Shown here in pieces: positions 34,312-45,384 of a DNA stretch of 64,000 nt. Positions within the stretch are counted from its first letter, which is position 1; each line of letters starts with the position of its first letter. Made by a program: the position numbers and the translations under genes. The stretch comes from Megalonaias nervosa (taxonomy: Eukaryota > Mollusca > Bivalvia > Unionida > Unionidae): the NCBI GenBank assembly GCA_016617855.1, contig JAECUM010001103.1:62001-126000 (forward strand). Reading direction: 5' to 3'. The notes beneath the pieces are model-generated. The model saw only the letters and a program-made list of their open reading frames with translations. It was not told the DNA's origin and searched no databases.

Positions 34312-35530
34312 TAAATAAAAAATATTCTCTTATATACCAAGCTAAGTCATAGTTTCAATAGCAAATGAAAGATGCACATTCCTTCTAGAATGATTTCAAC
34401 TAATAAACAAGGTCACATGTTAACCAATCAAAAATTAGGTCACCCTGGCCTTTTCAAGAACTCATGTCCTTGTCAGATCATGTAATGTTTACTTCAACAA
34501 TAGTTCAACTCAACCATGAACTTTATGAATGAATCTATGCACTTGATACATGAGTCATATTCAGAATGTGAACTTACGATTGATTAGAAATTTAGTATTT
34601 AAAATATTATTAACTGACAAACCCTTATGAACTATAATTATGAATGATAATACATATAATATAGGAATACATAACATGGTATATTGATATAATTTGTATA
34701 AAACTGAAAGACCCCTATGTCATGATGTGTTAAGTTGAATTCTATTGAGTGGTTCTTTTGAAGAGGTTGTTCAAAGGTTTTTATATTTTTAGAAATGATG
34801 GCCATATTTAATGGTAGATAGGCATCAGTTTTTGCAAAATTAAAAGTCCTCTTTGTCAAGATGCATTTAGTCAAGACTGGTCAAATTCTAATAAGTGGTT
34901 TTAGCCAAAGTTTGTTTTAATGTTTAGAATATTTTTAGCAATGGTGGCCATATCTGTTCAGCTGTTTTGGAGAAAGAATCAATTAAACAGTTGCTGCTTT
35001 TAACAACAATGGACATATTTGAGAGTAGATCAGCATTAGTTGTATAATTTTAAAGCCCTCTATACCACAATAACTTCTGTCAAATTTGGTCAGAATCTGT
35101 TAAAGGTTTTAAGAGGAAGCATTTTAAAGGCTTTTCTATTCTGAGTAACAGTGGCTCTTTTGATGGCAAATCCTCTGTAACAGGATGCTTGCTGTTAAAT
35201 TTGATCCAATTCTATTCATTGATGTTAGTGCAGCAATTGTTTAAAAATTCTTTTATTTTCTTGTTTTTTGTGTAAGAGTGGCTTTTCTATTCTCGGTGAC
35301 AGCTGGCACATTTGAAGGCAGCTCAGCATCATCCATACAAACTTTAACAGTCTTCCTTCAAAGATGCTATGTCAAATTTTATCAAATTCAGCTTTCCCCA
35401 AGAAGTCATTAAAATATTTCCACTATTTACAGCAATGGTGACCAAATCTGAAGGCAGAAAGCCCCCATACCAGGATGCACTGTGACAAATTTGGTCAAAA
35501 TTGGTCTGGTATTTTCACAAAAACTGGCTA
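34312..35530. repeat. Degenerate dispersed-repeat tract in intron 2-3 region
   Basis: Phrases such as ATGGTGGCCATATTT..GGTAGAT..GCATCAGTT, AAAGTCCTCT.T.CAAGATGCA and GTCAAATTTGGTCAAAATTC recur irregularly at ~34730, 34860, 34930, 35010, 35150, 35300 and 35430. This is an old, scrambled array typical of molluscan introns. No coding. Confidence 0.55.
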
Positions 35531-35808
35531 AAATATCAACTATTTATGGATGCAGGGCATACTATAAGCACAGTTGGCCAGGTAGGCTAAAAACAGGCTG
35601 GGATCCAGCATGTAGAATACTACTGACCAGATTCTGAAAACTGACCATGACCAGAAAATGGAGATGATGAATGCAGAGACTCTCACTACAGCGAGTTCTG
35701 ATTTACCAATATATGGACAAAAATGTGTGGGAAAGGGGTTTAGGAATTTTGGATACCTCCAGAACGTGAAATCCGAAGCTCTCTTGGACTCTTTAATATC
35801 CATTTAAC

Positions 35809-35909
35809 TGAGTTAACAATGGCATCAACCTTTAGCCTTGTGATATCACCATACCAGAGATAGATTTTATCATTCAGTGCTGGGTCTGCTGGGTAAATCA
35901 CTTTGTCCT
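35809..35909 (-). CDS. Exon 3: macro domain N-terminal part
   Basis: This exon encodes 33 residues after a Glu codon split with exon 2. It contains NDKIYLWYGDITRLKVDAIVNS, the first strand and the ADP-ribose-binding 'GDIT.L.VDAIVN' signature of macro domains. The Asp of GDIT is followed ten residues later by the Asp of VDAIVN, which in the family contacts the adenine or ribose. The acceptor is TTTATTTGCAG. The donor is read as TCA|GTTAAA, which is weak, and it leaves phase 0, while the next placed exon needs phase 1. A small exon carrying the catalytic-loop segment (normally N..L.GGGG) must therefore lie between 27399 and 35808. The macro assignment itself is secure. Confidence 0.85.
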
Positions 35910-36199
35910 CTGCAAATAAACAAATTTTTAAAAATAACTGTTGCTTGAGAAATGATGTGATTAGGCAACACAAATCTTAAAATCTGACACACCGTTGCTT
36001 ATAACAGTTGTATGTTTTGGTGGATAAAATATATAAAATATTAAATATGCACATGAATCATGCATGCCCCTGAGTGTACCTGAAAAGATGACATAAACAC
36101 AAAAACTTTATTGAATGGATGGACTGATGGACATGGGTAACACTATTTGCTCACAAGATGGTAATTTTCCACATGAATGCCCCAATTCTACAATGGACC

Positions 36200-36700
36200 T
36201 TTCAGAAGCATCAGCACCATTACTGAAGCATCAAGTTCATTTCAAGAAGTTCCTAATAATCTCAATGACCATCTGTTACATGCCAAAGTAATGTCAAGCA
36301 AGACTACAGATTCAGGCATATGCTGCTGCAAAGATTCACACTGCCAAATTTGAAAAATGCCAAGATCAAATTGTTCAGAAGTTCAACAAGAGTAGTCACT
36401 ATGCCATCAATCAGAAGTTAGGATGTTGAACCAAACATGCATTCTGTGTTCTGATATGCAAGATCTGTGCCACTCAATATATTGGTGAAATCACTGTTTT
36501 AAAAATGCAAATGGATAATCACAAAAGCCACATTCACAACAAAATCAACATGAAAGTCACCAACCACAGCAACTCGACTGGACATTCAATCATTTCCCTC
36601 AAAATGCTACTAACTGTATCCAAACTGGAGTAGGCTAACATTGAATGCACACTTAAGGAATGGTACAGTCATCATTTTTTCACCTGCACGCAATTCTGCA
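36200..36700 (+). mobile_element. Penelope-like element 3' end (GIY-YIG endonuclease relic)
   Basis: The + strand translation shows NDHLLHAKVMSSK, a Cys-rich linker (CCCKDSHC), then KHAFCVLICKICATQYIGE and MQMDNHKSHIHNKINMKVTN + HSNSTGHSI. This is the Penelope layout 'L.D.LV.AK..C..C.. VIY.I.C..C...YVGET...L..R...H...I.N....V..HF...GHS'. The GIY is altered to QYIGE context, with stops present. Dead copy, immediately before the (ATT)n tract. Confidence 0.7.
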
Positions 36701-36723
36701 ATAATAATTACTCAAGTAATCAC

Positions 36724-36726
<3 letters not shown>

Positions 36727-36780
<54 letters not shown>

Positions 36781-36811
36781 GATTATTATTATTAATATTA
36801 TTATTATTATG

Positions 36812-36864
<53 letters not shown>

Positions 36865-36873
36865 GATTATTAA

Positions 36874-36918
<45 letters not shown>

Positions 36919-36919
36919 G

Positions 36920-36964
<45 letters not shown>
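36727..36964. repeat. (ATT)~80 microsatellite with GAT/AAT interruptions
   Basis: About 238 bp of ATT triplets broken five or six times by ATG or TTAATA. Poly-Ile/Asn ORFs across it are artefacts. It follows the Penelope 3' end and may have grown from it. Confidence 0.95.
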
Positions 36965-36999
36965 GTCATCAATACTATTAATAATATAGTCCTTGTCCA

Positions 37000-38185
37000 A
37001 TACCCTGCTACACCATACTCTTCAATCTTTCATTTAGAATCTCCATTAATAACTCTACCGGGATATAATTTCTTTAGCAAATCTTGCAGACGACATTGAT
37101 TTTTCATCATGCTGTGTTTTCGTTCTTTGTTCTCAACCTGGAATTAGCTAAAAATATGTTGGTCCTCTATGTGATAGAGACAATCTGCTCGTTCATTACT
37201 GATCACAAATTTTATTTTCATATCTCTTGTGATTCTAACATGTAGGAGACCAGAATGTTACCTAGATTTTGAGTTTAGTGTTGGTATATGTAAGCTGTTT
37301 ATTCCCATCGAAATGAGCTTGTTTAGCTCAGACTGTAGGGAAACCATTTTGAATTGCAGCATTATAAATTTTTGTATCAATATCTACATTTAAAAATATA
37401 TAAGTTGTAAAGAAACTGTATTCTTAATTATTAAATGCACTAAAAAATGTGTCACTTATGGTTCCAGATCTGCTGTTGTTTCAGTTTTAGTGCTATACTT
37501 TTATGCTTCACTACTCTTCTCTCATATTACATTCTTAAGATCAATTTTTATTTCTGTTAACACAACGATGAGTGTCACGCTGTGAGAAAATTTGCTAACA
37601 ATTCCTGCCTCATGTTTATAAATGTCTTCTGACAGAATTGTAATTCAAAGTACTTTGGGTAATGTTAATACATGTTATGTAATATTACAACTTTAGACTG
37701 ATTCTGAAACAAGGAAACTGTTCATGACTTGGCCACTGCGCCACTGTCATGTTCGCAGTTAATTCAAAGAGAACCTTGCCACTGAGGTGAGAAACTCTGT
37801 TTGTTTTGCAACCAGCCATTTATGTCACCGATCGACTTAGGCTTAGAGACAGGAAAACACAACATTATAACCTATCAGTGCTACTACCCCAGACAGTTTT
37901 CAAAGAGACCACCAGTATCAAATCAGAACTAAGATAGTCAAATTTTGGGGCAGGTTTCTCATGCAGCCAGACATTATCCTGTTACATTCATTTTAGAAGA
38001 TTCAGTACAGTTTTTGATGTGACTAATGAAACATCATGGTACTCTGACAGCAAACTGTGCACTCATAAAAAAGAGCGGGAAAAAGGAGTTCAAGGAAATT
38101 CGGACGAGATTTGGAATAAAAGCTTCTAATGAAGCTTTCCAGGTGGGATAGGGCGCAACCCGAAGATTAGAAAGCAGAGAAGACG
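37000..38185. other. Intron DNA, no gene seen
   Basis: AT-rich, with no exon or recognised repeat. Confidence 0.4.
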
Positions 38186-38189
38186 TGGA

Positions 38190-38370
38190 GAGCACATGGA
38201 AATAGGCAGTTGTGTGAAAGAGCAGGCCAGGAAAATAGGCAGTTGTGCGAAGACGCAGAACCGGGAGAATAGGCAGTTGTGTGAAGGCGCAGGGCCAGGA
38301 GAATCGACAGTTGTATGAAGGCACAGGCCAGGAAAATAGGCAGTTGCATGAAGATGCAGGACTGGAGAAC
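38190..38370. repeat. ~33-bp minisatellite, 5-6 copies
   Basis: Unit AATAGGCAGTTGTGTGAAGG + CGCAGGGCCAGGA. Relatively GC-rich for the region. Confidence 0.85.
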
Positions 38371-39156
38371 AGAAATAAAGGTACCAGAAGTACCAAATCA
38401 GGATACAAGGCAGAAGTTGCTGATGAGCAACAGAGAAGGGACATGGGAAGGAAACACTCTCACCTTTAATTTCGCATGATGAAATAACTGGCAATTTGAA
38501 TAGGTCTTGTATTGGTTGAGAGAAATTGCATTGAAAAATTGTCCTTGTTGAATACTGTGATATAGTTTATTAAATTTTATGTCTTGCACCTTATTATTTT
38601 TATATTTTATACACCTAGACAGTCATCCTTGATGACTGGGGGCTCGGAACTATTCAATCTTTGAATTGTCTGTCCGTCTATGTTGTTAGTAATAATACCA
38701 TAGGGGGCATATGGCAATGAGTAAGAGATTATACTGAATATACATGTCTACCCTCTCTTACTACTTAAGCCTCTAGTCCTTTAGAACCAGAAGCTACACC
38801 CCAAAATTCATCCCATATGTCATACATACAGCTTGGTCACAAAATATTCAAAATTGTCTGTATCCTCTGGGATGTTGCTGTACATTCGGCAGTTTTAACC
38901 CAGAGGAGACAACCAAAATTAATGACCCTCATATAGATGGCTATACCTTGGCCAAGTAATGAGCTAGGGTATGTTTGGTTCAGATCCTTTCATTGTTTGA
39001 GGAGGCAATAGGGAAAAGGACTGAGGTATAGACAAACAGATAGAAGGTCAAATGGAGGGTATCATAACAACCTTGATGATAAAACACTGGGAGGATAACT
39101 CAGTGAAGCTAACCCCAAAATATTTAGAAATATTTGAGTATTGGTTGGTACTGTAC

Positions 39157-39282
39157 CAGATGATTGTAATCTCCCTGTAGAATACAAGGTACTGACTGAG
39201 TCCAGCTGGCTATGGTGAACAAGTAAAGACCCTTTCTGGTGGTAATTCGTCCTTTCTTCTGAGCTTGTGTCAAGGAACTTCT
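39157..39282 (-). CDS. Exon 2: linker helix ahead of macro domain
   Basis: This 126-bp exon runs phase 1 to phase 1. The acceptor is a pyrimidine-rich tract ending TCTTTCAG and the donor is G|GTACAG. The correct frame is set by exon 1: the G of exon 1 plus AG gives Glu, and 41 residues follow, starting KFLDTSSEERTNYHQKG. A short 'FL..S.EER..Y' helix followed by a polar linker just before the macro domain is also seen in MACROD1/2-type proteins (family knowledge). A longer open frame here (39124-39306) is a different frame and is not the coding one, since only the phase-1 frame joins both neighbours. Confidence 0.6.
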
Positions 39283-39394
39283 CTGAAAGATCAAAGAAAC
39301 AAACATGACATGGATATTTCTTTAAAACTGAAATCTAAAGCAGAAGAGCCTATCTCAATGTCCACACTCAATTCACAATAGATCATTTCTTCAA

Positions 39395-39835
39395 CCCCAT
39401 ACTCCAGTCTCCATACAGCCTGCCCCCAAGCCCATACTCCACTGTCTCAATACAGGTGGTCTCCAAGTCCATACTCCAGTCTCAAGGCAGCCTCTCTCCA
39501 AGCCCATACTTTAGTCTATATACAGCTGGCCTCCAAGCCCATACTCCACTGTCTCAATACAGCTCGTCTCCTAGCACATATTCTAGTCTCAATACAGCCT
39601 CTTTCCAAGCCGATCCTCTAGTCTCAATACAGCCTGTCTCCAAGTCTATACTCCAGTCTCAATACAGCCCGTCTCCAAGCCCGTACTCAGGTCTCGATAC
39701 AGCCTGTCACCAAGCCCATACTCCAGTCTCTATACAACCTGTCTCGAAGCCCATAATCCAGCCTCAAAACAGCCTGTTTCCAAGCCCATACTCCTGTCCC
39801 AATACAACCTTTCTCCAAGCCCACACTATATTCTG
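39395..39835. repeat. ~31-34-bp minisatellite, about 13 copies
   Basis: Unit CAATACAGCCTGTCTCCAAG + CCCATACTCCAGTCT, moderately diverged. Lies 113 bp from the acceptor of exon 2. Confidence 0.9.
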
Positions 39836-40970
39836 AGTAGCTCTTTATAGTACTCACCATGTTCCCACTATTTCCATGCACTGCTGGTTCCTAGATGGCT
39901 AAGGGATGAGTTGAAATACCAATTTCATTGTGCAAACAACTTAAAACCCTTCAAATATAATCCCTTGGTTAACTATGCAATCTTCATTATTATTACTAAG
40001 AGCTAGAGATGGGAATGAGTCAGAATTTCATAACTGATAATTGGTTCCACTTAATCAACTGATAATCAATTATAATTCGTTACTTAGAGCAAATTTTAAC
40101 TTGTTTGATACACAGTTATACCTTTGCTCAAGAGTTTAAAATGTTAATAAATGTACAGGAGTAATCTCTTGAATGACATATTTACTTTAACCTGATAAAA
40201 ATATTAAATTTTTTCAATTGTGTTGCATTATTTTTGTTATACAAATTTCTTAAATGAAAGCAACTTTTTCATGGCTGATCAGTCTTATGTAACTGAAATA
40301 CTGCTGCAATCCCCCAAAACTCTTTCATTCATGTGATGTGTCTATAATTTAAAGTATAGAAGGACATGGTTTTCTTGTTTGTCATTATTTACAAATACTA
40401 CAAAGGATTTTACATTTAAACTGAAACAAATTATCAAAATTTGTTTAACTTTATTAACTCTACAATTTAACAACTTAATCATGCAATCATGACTGTATGT
40501 TCCTAATTATGAAACTTTGCACCTACAGAATATGGTATGGTTTTATATCTGTAAGTTGTGACGGGAATAAATAACTTATATCAACTTCAGTGGATTGGAA
40601 GCCCTATATAGCTTACACGTAAGATTTACTAACCCTTGTGTTTTGCATGCAACTAAAAAGAAGTAGTCTCCCTTTACTAGGGCTGTCAACGGGTACCCGG
40701 GTACCCAACCGTAGTGAAAAAACCAGGCATTGAAAATTAATGACGAGTACCCGTTCACAAAAATAATTTGTCGACAACACTATCAAAATATCATATATCA
40801 TCAGTAGTATGCTGGTCTGAGTTGCAGCTCCAGTCTATATTTAGGAGTAGGACCACCCGTTATGCATCAGCGGCCCACTACTAAATGGCTGCTGCACGCT
40901 GGGCTGTGCGAACAGCTTCACAGTTCAAAACAACACTAATATGTAGACTACGCGTGTTAACATATCACTT

Positions 40971-41038
40971 CAGCGACTGTGTGGTCACGTGGTATCACTG
41001 GTACATACCAGTGTCACAACGTGACCACGCAGTCGCTG
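40971..41038. repeat. 68-bp near-perfect palindrome inside the hAT 5' region
   Basis: Arms 40971-41003 and 41006-41038 (33 bp each, ~29 matches) around a 2-bp centre, containing GTGGTCACGT and ACGTGACCAC. Lies 108 bp upstream of the transposase ATG. May be a hairpin or a dimer site controlling the transposase. Confidence 0.7.
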
Positions 41039-41146
41039 TAGCCTGGTTTGCTATTGCCATTTTAGAAGCGCAGCATGTGTGTCTAACAAAACACAGTTAT
41101 TATTGGGAGTGATATTATTTTCTATTTAAATATTTTACAAAGAGTA

Positions 41147-42930
41147 ATGGGCAAAGTTTCTAAAGTGTGGGCGCATGCTGAACGACTAAACGAGAATAGT
41201 GCTCGTTGCAAATTGTGTGAACTGGTGCTTTCTGCAAAAGGTGGAAACACAAGTACTTTGCGGAACCATCTCGTTGGAACACACCGCATCGACGTCGATA
41301 ATAACGGCAACACAACTAGTACTCCGTGCATTGCTTCATTCATGGTCGGGAAACCAAAATTATCAAAAGCCGGGGCCTTAGAAATTGACCGGAGAATTGT
41401 GGCCTTCATTGCACAAGATGGGTGGCCGAGAAGTATTGTGGAAGGAGACGGTTTTAAAAGCCTAATTAATTTTCTAGAGCCAGACTACGAAATCAAATCA
41501 AGAACAACAACAACTGCGTTGATAAAGAAACGGTATGATGAAGGCGTTCGGAAAATGTTGGTGGAATTGGAAAAGGCTTATTATGTAGCATTTACAACGG
41601 ATTTGTGGACATCGTCGCAGAACATTGCCTATATATGCGTGACTGCTCACCGGATAAATCCTGTGTGGGAACTGGAATCAGCCATTTTGCAGACAAGGGA
41701 GACTCCGGAATGACACACTGGGCAAAACATCAGTGTTCGTCTGAGTGATTGTGCCAATGAGTGGAACATTTCGGTGAATAAAATAGCTGCAACAGTCCAT
41801 GACAATGGATCAAATATGAATGCAGCCATGGACTTGCTGGATGACTGGCCAGATCAACTTTGCTTCGCTCATATGTTGCAACTGGCAATTAGCGCTGGTT
41901 TAAAAGTAAAAGCCATAGCCAGAATGCTTGGTGCTGCCAGGAGAATAGCTGCACATTTTAAACGCAGAACAGTTGCAGCTCAGGCTTTGCGTGAAAAACA
42001 GAAAGCACTACAAAATAATGACACTGCTGCAGTTTCGGAAGTTACAGATTGTTCCACAAGGTGGAATTTGCCTCTGGATATGTTGGAATGCCTCGTGAAA
42101 TTACAGTGGGCGATCGGTGCAGTTCTGTCTGACCCACAGGTAACGGTCCGCAGCAACGCTTCTACTTTTGAAATGACGGACGAAAACTGGCCATTGGCTG
42201 AAGCTCTCATACCTATACTAAAGCCTTTCAAGCAAGTTACCGTCATGTCATCTGGACAAAAGTACCCGTCCATCTCATCTGTGCATGCGCACTTGTATAT
42301 AATAATGAAAAACATTCCTGATTCAAAACCAGATGATGATGCTGCAATTAAAGAATATCGGAAGCCATCACCAATGAACTTCAAACCCGCTATTATCCTA
42401 CCGGATACAGCGTGCTCAATGCAGCTAAGGCTGCAGTCGTCAATCCGTGTTATAAACTTCTGAAATTTTTTGAGAAAGCACCACGACAGGAGACATATGC
42501 TGCTGTCAGACTGGAGTTGATGGCAGTAGTAATCACAGATCCACTACCTGTGCTGCTAACCACTGTTGCCATAATCACTGACAAAACGGATGAACTGGAA
42601 CCGAAGAGACCGAGAATGGAAAATGTCGCCGAAAATAACATTTTCGATGATCTAGCTTCTCTGTGTGCCACAGACGACAACGCTGCATCGGTAGACGAAT
42701 TGGCAACATATCTGTCGGAGACGCCACTTCATGTTAATGGTGACATTCTTCAGTATTGGCGAGATAATACATCACGATATCCCAGGCTAGCTGCCCTTGC
42801 GCAAAAATATCTCTGTATTCCTGCAACGTCAGTTCCATCAGAAAGTGCTTTTTCAACAGCAGGACACGTTGCAAACAGGAAACGTGCATCGCTGTCACCA
42901 GATACGGTCGATATGTTGGTTTTTTTTTAG
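41147..42930 (+). pseudogene. hAT transposase (BED finger, RNase H-like, dimerisation), one stop and one frameshift
   Basis: The frame opens at ATG 41147 with a BED zinc finger (ARCKLCELVL ... LRNHLVGTH, C2-H2 spacing). It continues through VAFTTDLWTSSQN, the first catalytic Asp region, to a TGA at 41711-41713. The same frame resumes directly (HTGQNISV; VHDNGSNM with the second Asp context; LCFAHMLQLAI; DCSTRWN). Near 42350-42364 the frame shifts by one and then runs to 42930 through the C-terminal dimerisation block (ILQYWRDN, LAALAQKYLCIPATSVPSES, AFSTAGH, NRKRASLS). Coding appears otherwise full length (~590 codons), so loss of function is recent. Confidence 0.88.
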
Positions 42931-43789
42931 CAGAAACTGGAAATTGTGCGGGGGACAATGATCATGTACTTGTAAGCTGTACACTAGGACAGACTGGTAT
43001 TATTTAGCTTTGATAAATTCGTTCTTAGTTCATTCATTTTTTAGTTTTTAGTATATAAAAACATTCAAAAAACGTTATTTTATTCTAGTTTGAAATAATA
43101 ATATTGTAATGTTTTGCTTACTTACTTAAATGTAAACCTCTTTAGTATTCAAGTTCTCAACCAGAAGTTGACTTTCACCGCCATTCGCTGCGAGTAATAA
43201 ATAACAAAACACGCTGTGGAAGTTGTTGGAAGTTTATTAATATGTGAAACGACATTGTATTATTAATACATTATTATTGACAAATCAAACAAAATATTAT
43301 AGCACAATTTATAATAGACAATTTGAAGTACAACAGGAAAACAAATTACCGGTATCTCCATCAACAGACTATCAGCCATCTCCCACTGGGTGTGGGTAAT
43401 GTGCGAATGTGAAAATGCGAAAGTGCGAATTGGTAAAATGCGAAAAAGAGAATGCGAAATAGTGGATAAAGTGTGGTAAACAATGTACAAAATGATGTAA
43501 ATAGTCCGTTCGTTTTGTGACCCTACAACAATCAAGGTTTGTGAAAATTTGACAGTGGGGTAACTAGGGTTGTACATGTCTTTCATGTTCTAACGAGTAC
43601 CCGGTTACCCGTTAAACGGCGCAACGGGTACCCGGGTGAAGTTTTCCATGGTTTTTGACAGCCCTACCCTTTACACACAATTCATAATGGATTTTCACAA
43701 TCGATTATCTTATCAGTTCGCTTAACCAACTGATGATCTATTATAATCGATAGTCGGAACAACACTACTAAGAGCAGTTGAATAGCATT

Positions 43790-44115
43790 ATATACAATAG
43801 CACACACATTTACTGTGTACTTACGATGGGATTTCCCTACATCTCAACAATTTAAACACAACTGGTAGCTCACATATTTACTGTATATATTATAATGGGA
43901 TTTCCCTATATCACAACATTTTTGTATTCAATAGCAAACACATTTACTGTTGACTTATGCTGGCATTTCCCTACATCTCAACATTATATATACTACTGGT
44001 AGCACACATATTTACTGTATATATTATAGTGGGATTTCCCTATATCACAACATTTTTGTATTCAAAAGCACACACATTTACTGTGTATTTACAGTGGGAT
44101 TTCCCTATATCATGA
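43790..44115. repeat. ~62-66-bp imperfect minisatellite, 5 copies
   Basis: Unit around CACACATTTACTGT.TA.TTA and GTGGGATTTCCCTATATCACAACATTTTTG.ATTCAA, alternating two variants. Confidence 0.8.
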
Positions 44116-44171
44116 CAGCGTATATGATAATTTGACTGTACAATATACATCACACAATAAAATGCCTTATA

Positions 44172-44661
44172 CAGTGGGGCCCAGGCTTGCGAACCTAATC
44201 GGTTCCCAGACAGCGTTCGTAACCCGGGGTGTTCGTGACCTGGGGTGTTCGTAACCCGGAACGCGTTTTCCCATAGGGTCCCATTGTTAAATTTTTAATC
44301 CGTTCCCGAGCCAAAAAAAATCACTGCTATATTAAAAAAAGGTACAAACACAACACATACACAACACATACATAGCAATAAAACACATAAACACACTCAA
44401 AACCCACAAAAACAACAAAAACATGACACAAAAATAAACACAAGAACACCACAGACTCCTTTTCTCACCTTTTTTTCACTCTATTTGAGTAGAGGCAGCC
44501 ATATGTGAGCTCATGTGTTCGAAATTTTGCGCGCAAGCGAATGGCGGTTTGGATCTTAACCCGAGCCACCATTCGTAACCAGAGTCATTTTTTTGGCTGG
44601 CCTGGCGTTCGTAACCCGGATCGTTCGTAACCCAGGGCATTCATAAGCCGGGGCCCCACTG
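44172..44661. mobile_element. 490-bp pogo/Tigger-type MITE
   Basis: Inverted ends CAGTGGGGCCCAGGCTTGCG and (reverse) CAGTGGGGCCCCGGCTTATG, at TA on both sides (44170-44171, 44662-44663). Repeated GTTCGTAACCCGG motifs occupy both subterminal regions. Non-coding, A-rich centre. Confidence 0.85.
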
Positions 44662-44817
44662 TATTTAAATTACATTATACAGTACTCCCTCATTATAACA
44701 TTGCCCATGTCTTGAAATCACACTATATAGCACTCCCTTATTATAATGTTGTTTATGAGAGTCAAGGAGTACATAGCTTGGTCATGACATTTTTCCACTA
44801 AAATATTTTTTATTCTG

Positions 44818-45280
44818 AATACTTACCCAATCATAACCTTAGGGTGTACTACTTTTACCTTGCAAATCCAGCCCTCCTAGATAAAATATTTTACCTAAAA
44901 AGAGCTAAAAGTTATCTGCTCACAATGTGGTGGTCAGCCAAAGTGATCTCCCCTATATAGGGATTGGCAAAACCCATGAATATCTCAGTTACTACTTTCA
45001 CTTGTGCCAAGAAAGAGACCTTGGAAAAGCCAGAATCAACACTGTTGCAAGTTGGAGGAGTTCACACTCCACAAGGAAAGTATACTCTGTCTATATTTCC
45101 AACTTTCTCTATCTGGACAAAGTTCTGCCTTTACGATTTTAGTCACACGTTTTCGTCTTTACACACTTAATTGTGCTTAGTGCTTGCACCAGTAGCCTAT
45201 GCAACTTCACAGATAAGTCTGGGCTACATTTGTGAGGTAGTAGTAGTACTCCCTAAGGTATTATGATTGGGTAATGTATT
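44818..45280. mobile_element. 463-bp internally deleted DIRS derivative (long inverted ends)
   Basis: Left end AATACTTACCCAATCATAAC and right end (reverse) AATACATTACCCAATCATAA are inverted over ~55 bp. The centre (AGAGCTAAAAGTTATCTGCT..., GGATTGGCAAAACCCATGAA, TCAGTTACTACT) matches the DIRS derivative at 33.8 kb, linking both to one family. Confidence 0.65.
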
Positions 45281-45384
45281 TAAAGAAGAAATCACATTAT
45301 ACAACACTCCCTTATTATAATGTTGCCCATGGGAGTCATGGAGTATAATGCCTTATACTGAGACAGCCTCATATAAATATTTCA

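Larger units (their letters stand above)
40678..43666 (+). mobile_element. Inner hAT (Zbed-like) transposon, 2989 bp
   Basis: Perfect 12-bp TIRs TAGGGCTGTCAA and exact 8-bp duplications CCCTTTAC (40670-40677, 43667-43674) define both ends. GTACCCGGGTACCC-type subterminal motifs occur at 40690-40710 and 43595-43640, probable transposase binding sites. It encodes the broken transposase at 41147-42930. Intact ends and TSD mean a fairly recent insertion. Confidence 0.92.
40004..43767. mobile_element. Outer hAT-type non-autonomous element (~770 bp), split by an inner hAT
   Basis: Begins TAGAGATGGGAAT and ends ATTCCG-like ..GTCGGAACAACACTA (reverse TAGTGTTGTTCC). Exact 8-bp duplications CTAAGAGC flank it at 39996-40003 and 43768-43775. 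Its own DNA is 40004-40677 plus 43675-43767; subterminal AACTGAT.AT / TTATAAT motifs recur on both sides. It has no coding capacity of its own. Confidence 0.75.

Noticed and set aside
36641..37099. Poly-Ile and poly-Asn ORFs on both strands
   Set aside because: Translation of the ATT microsatellite.
39124..39306. Reading exon 2 in the frame of the longer ORF (QKKGRITTRKGLYLFTIASW)
   Set aside because: That frame does not join exon 1 or exon 3 in phase. The phase-1 frame joins both exactly.
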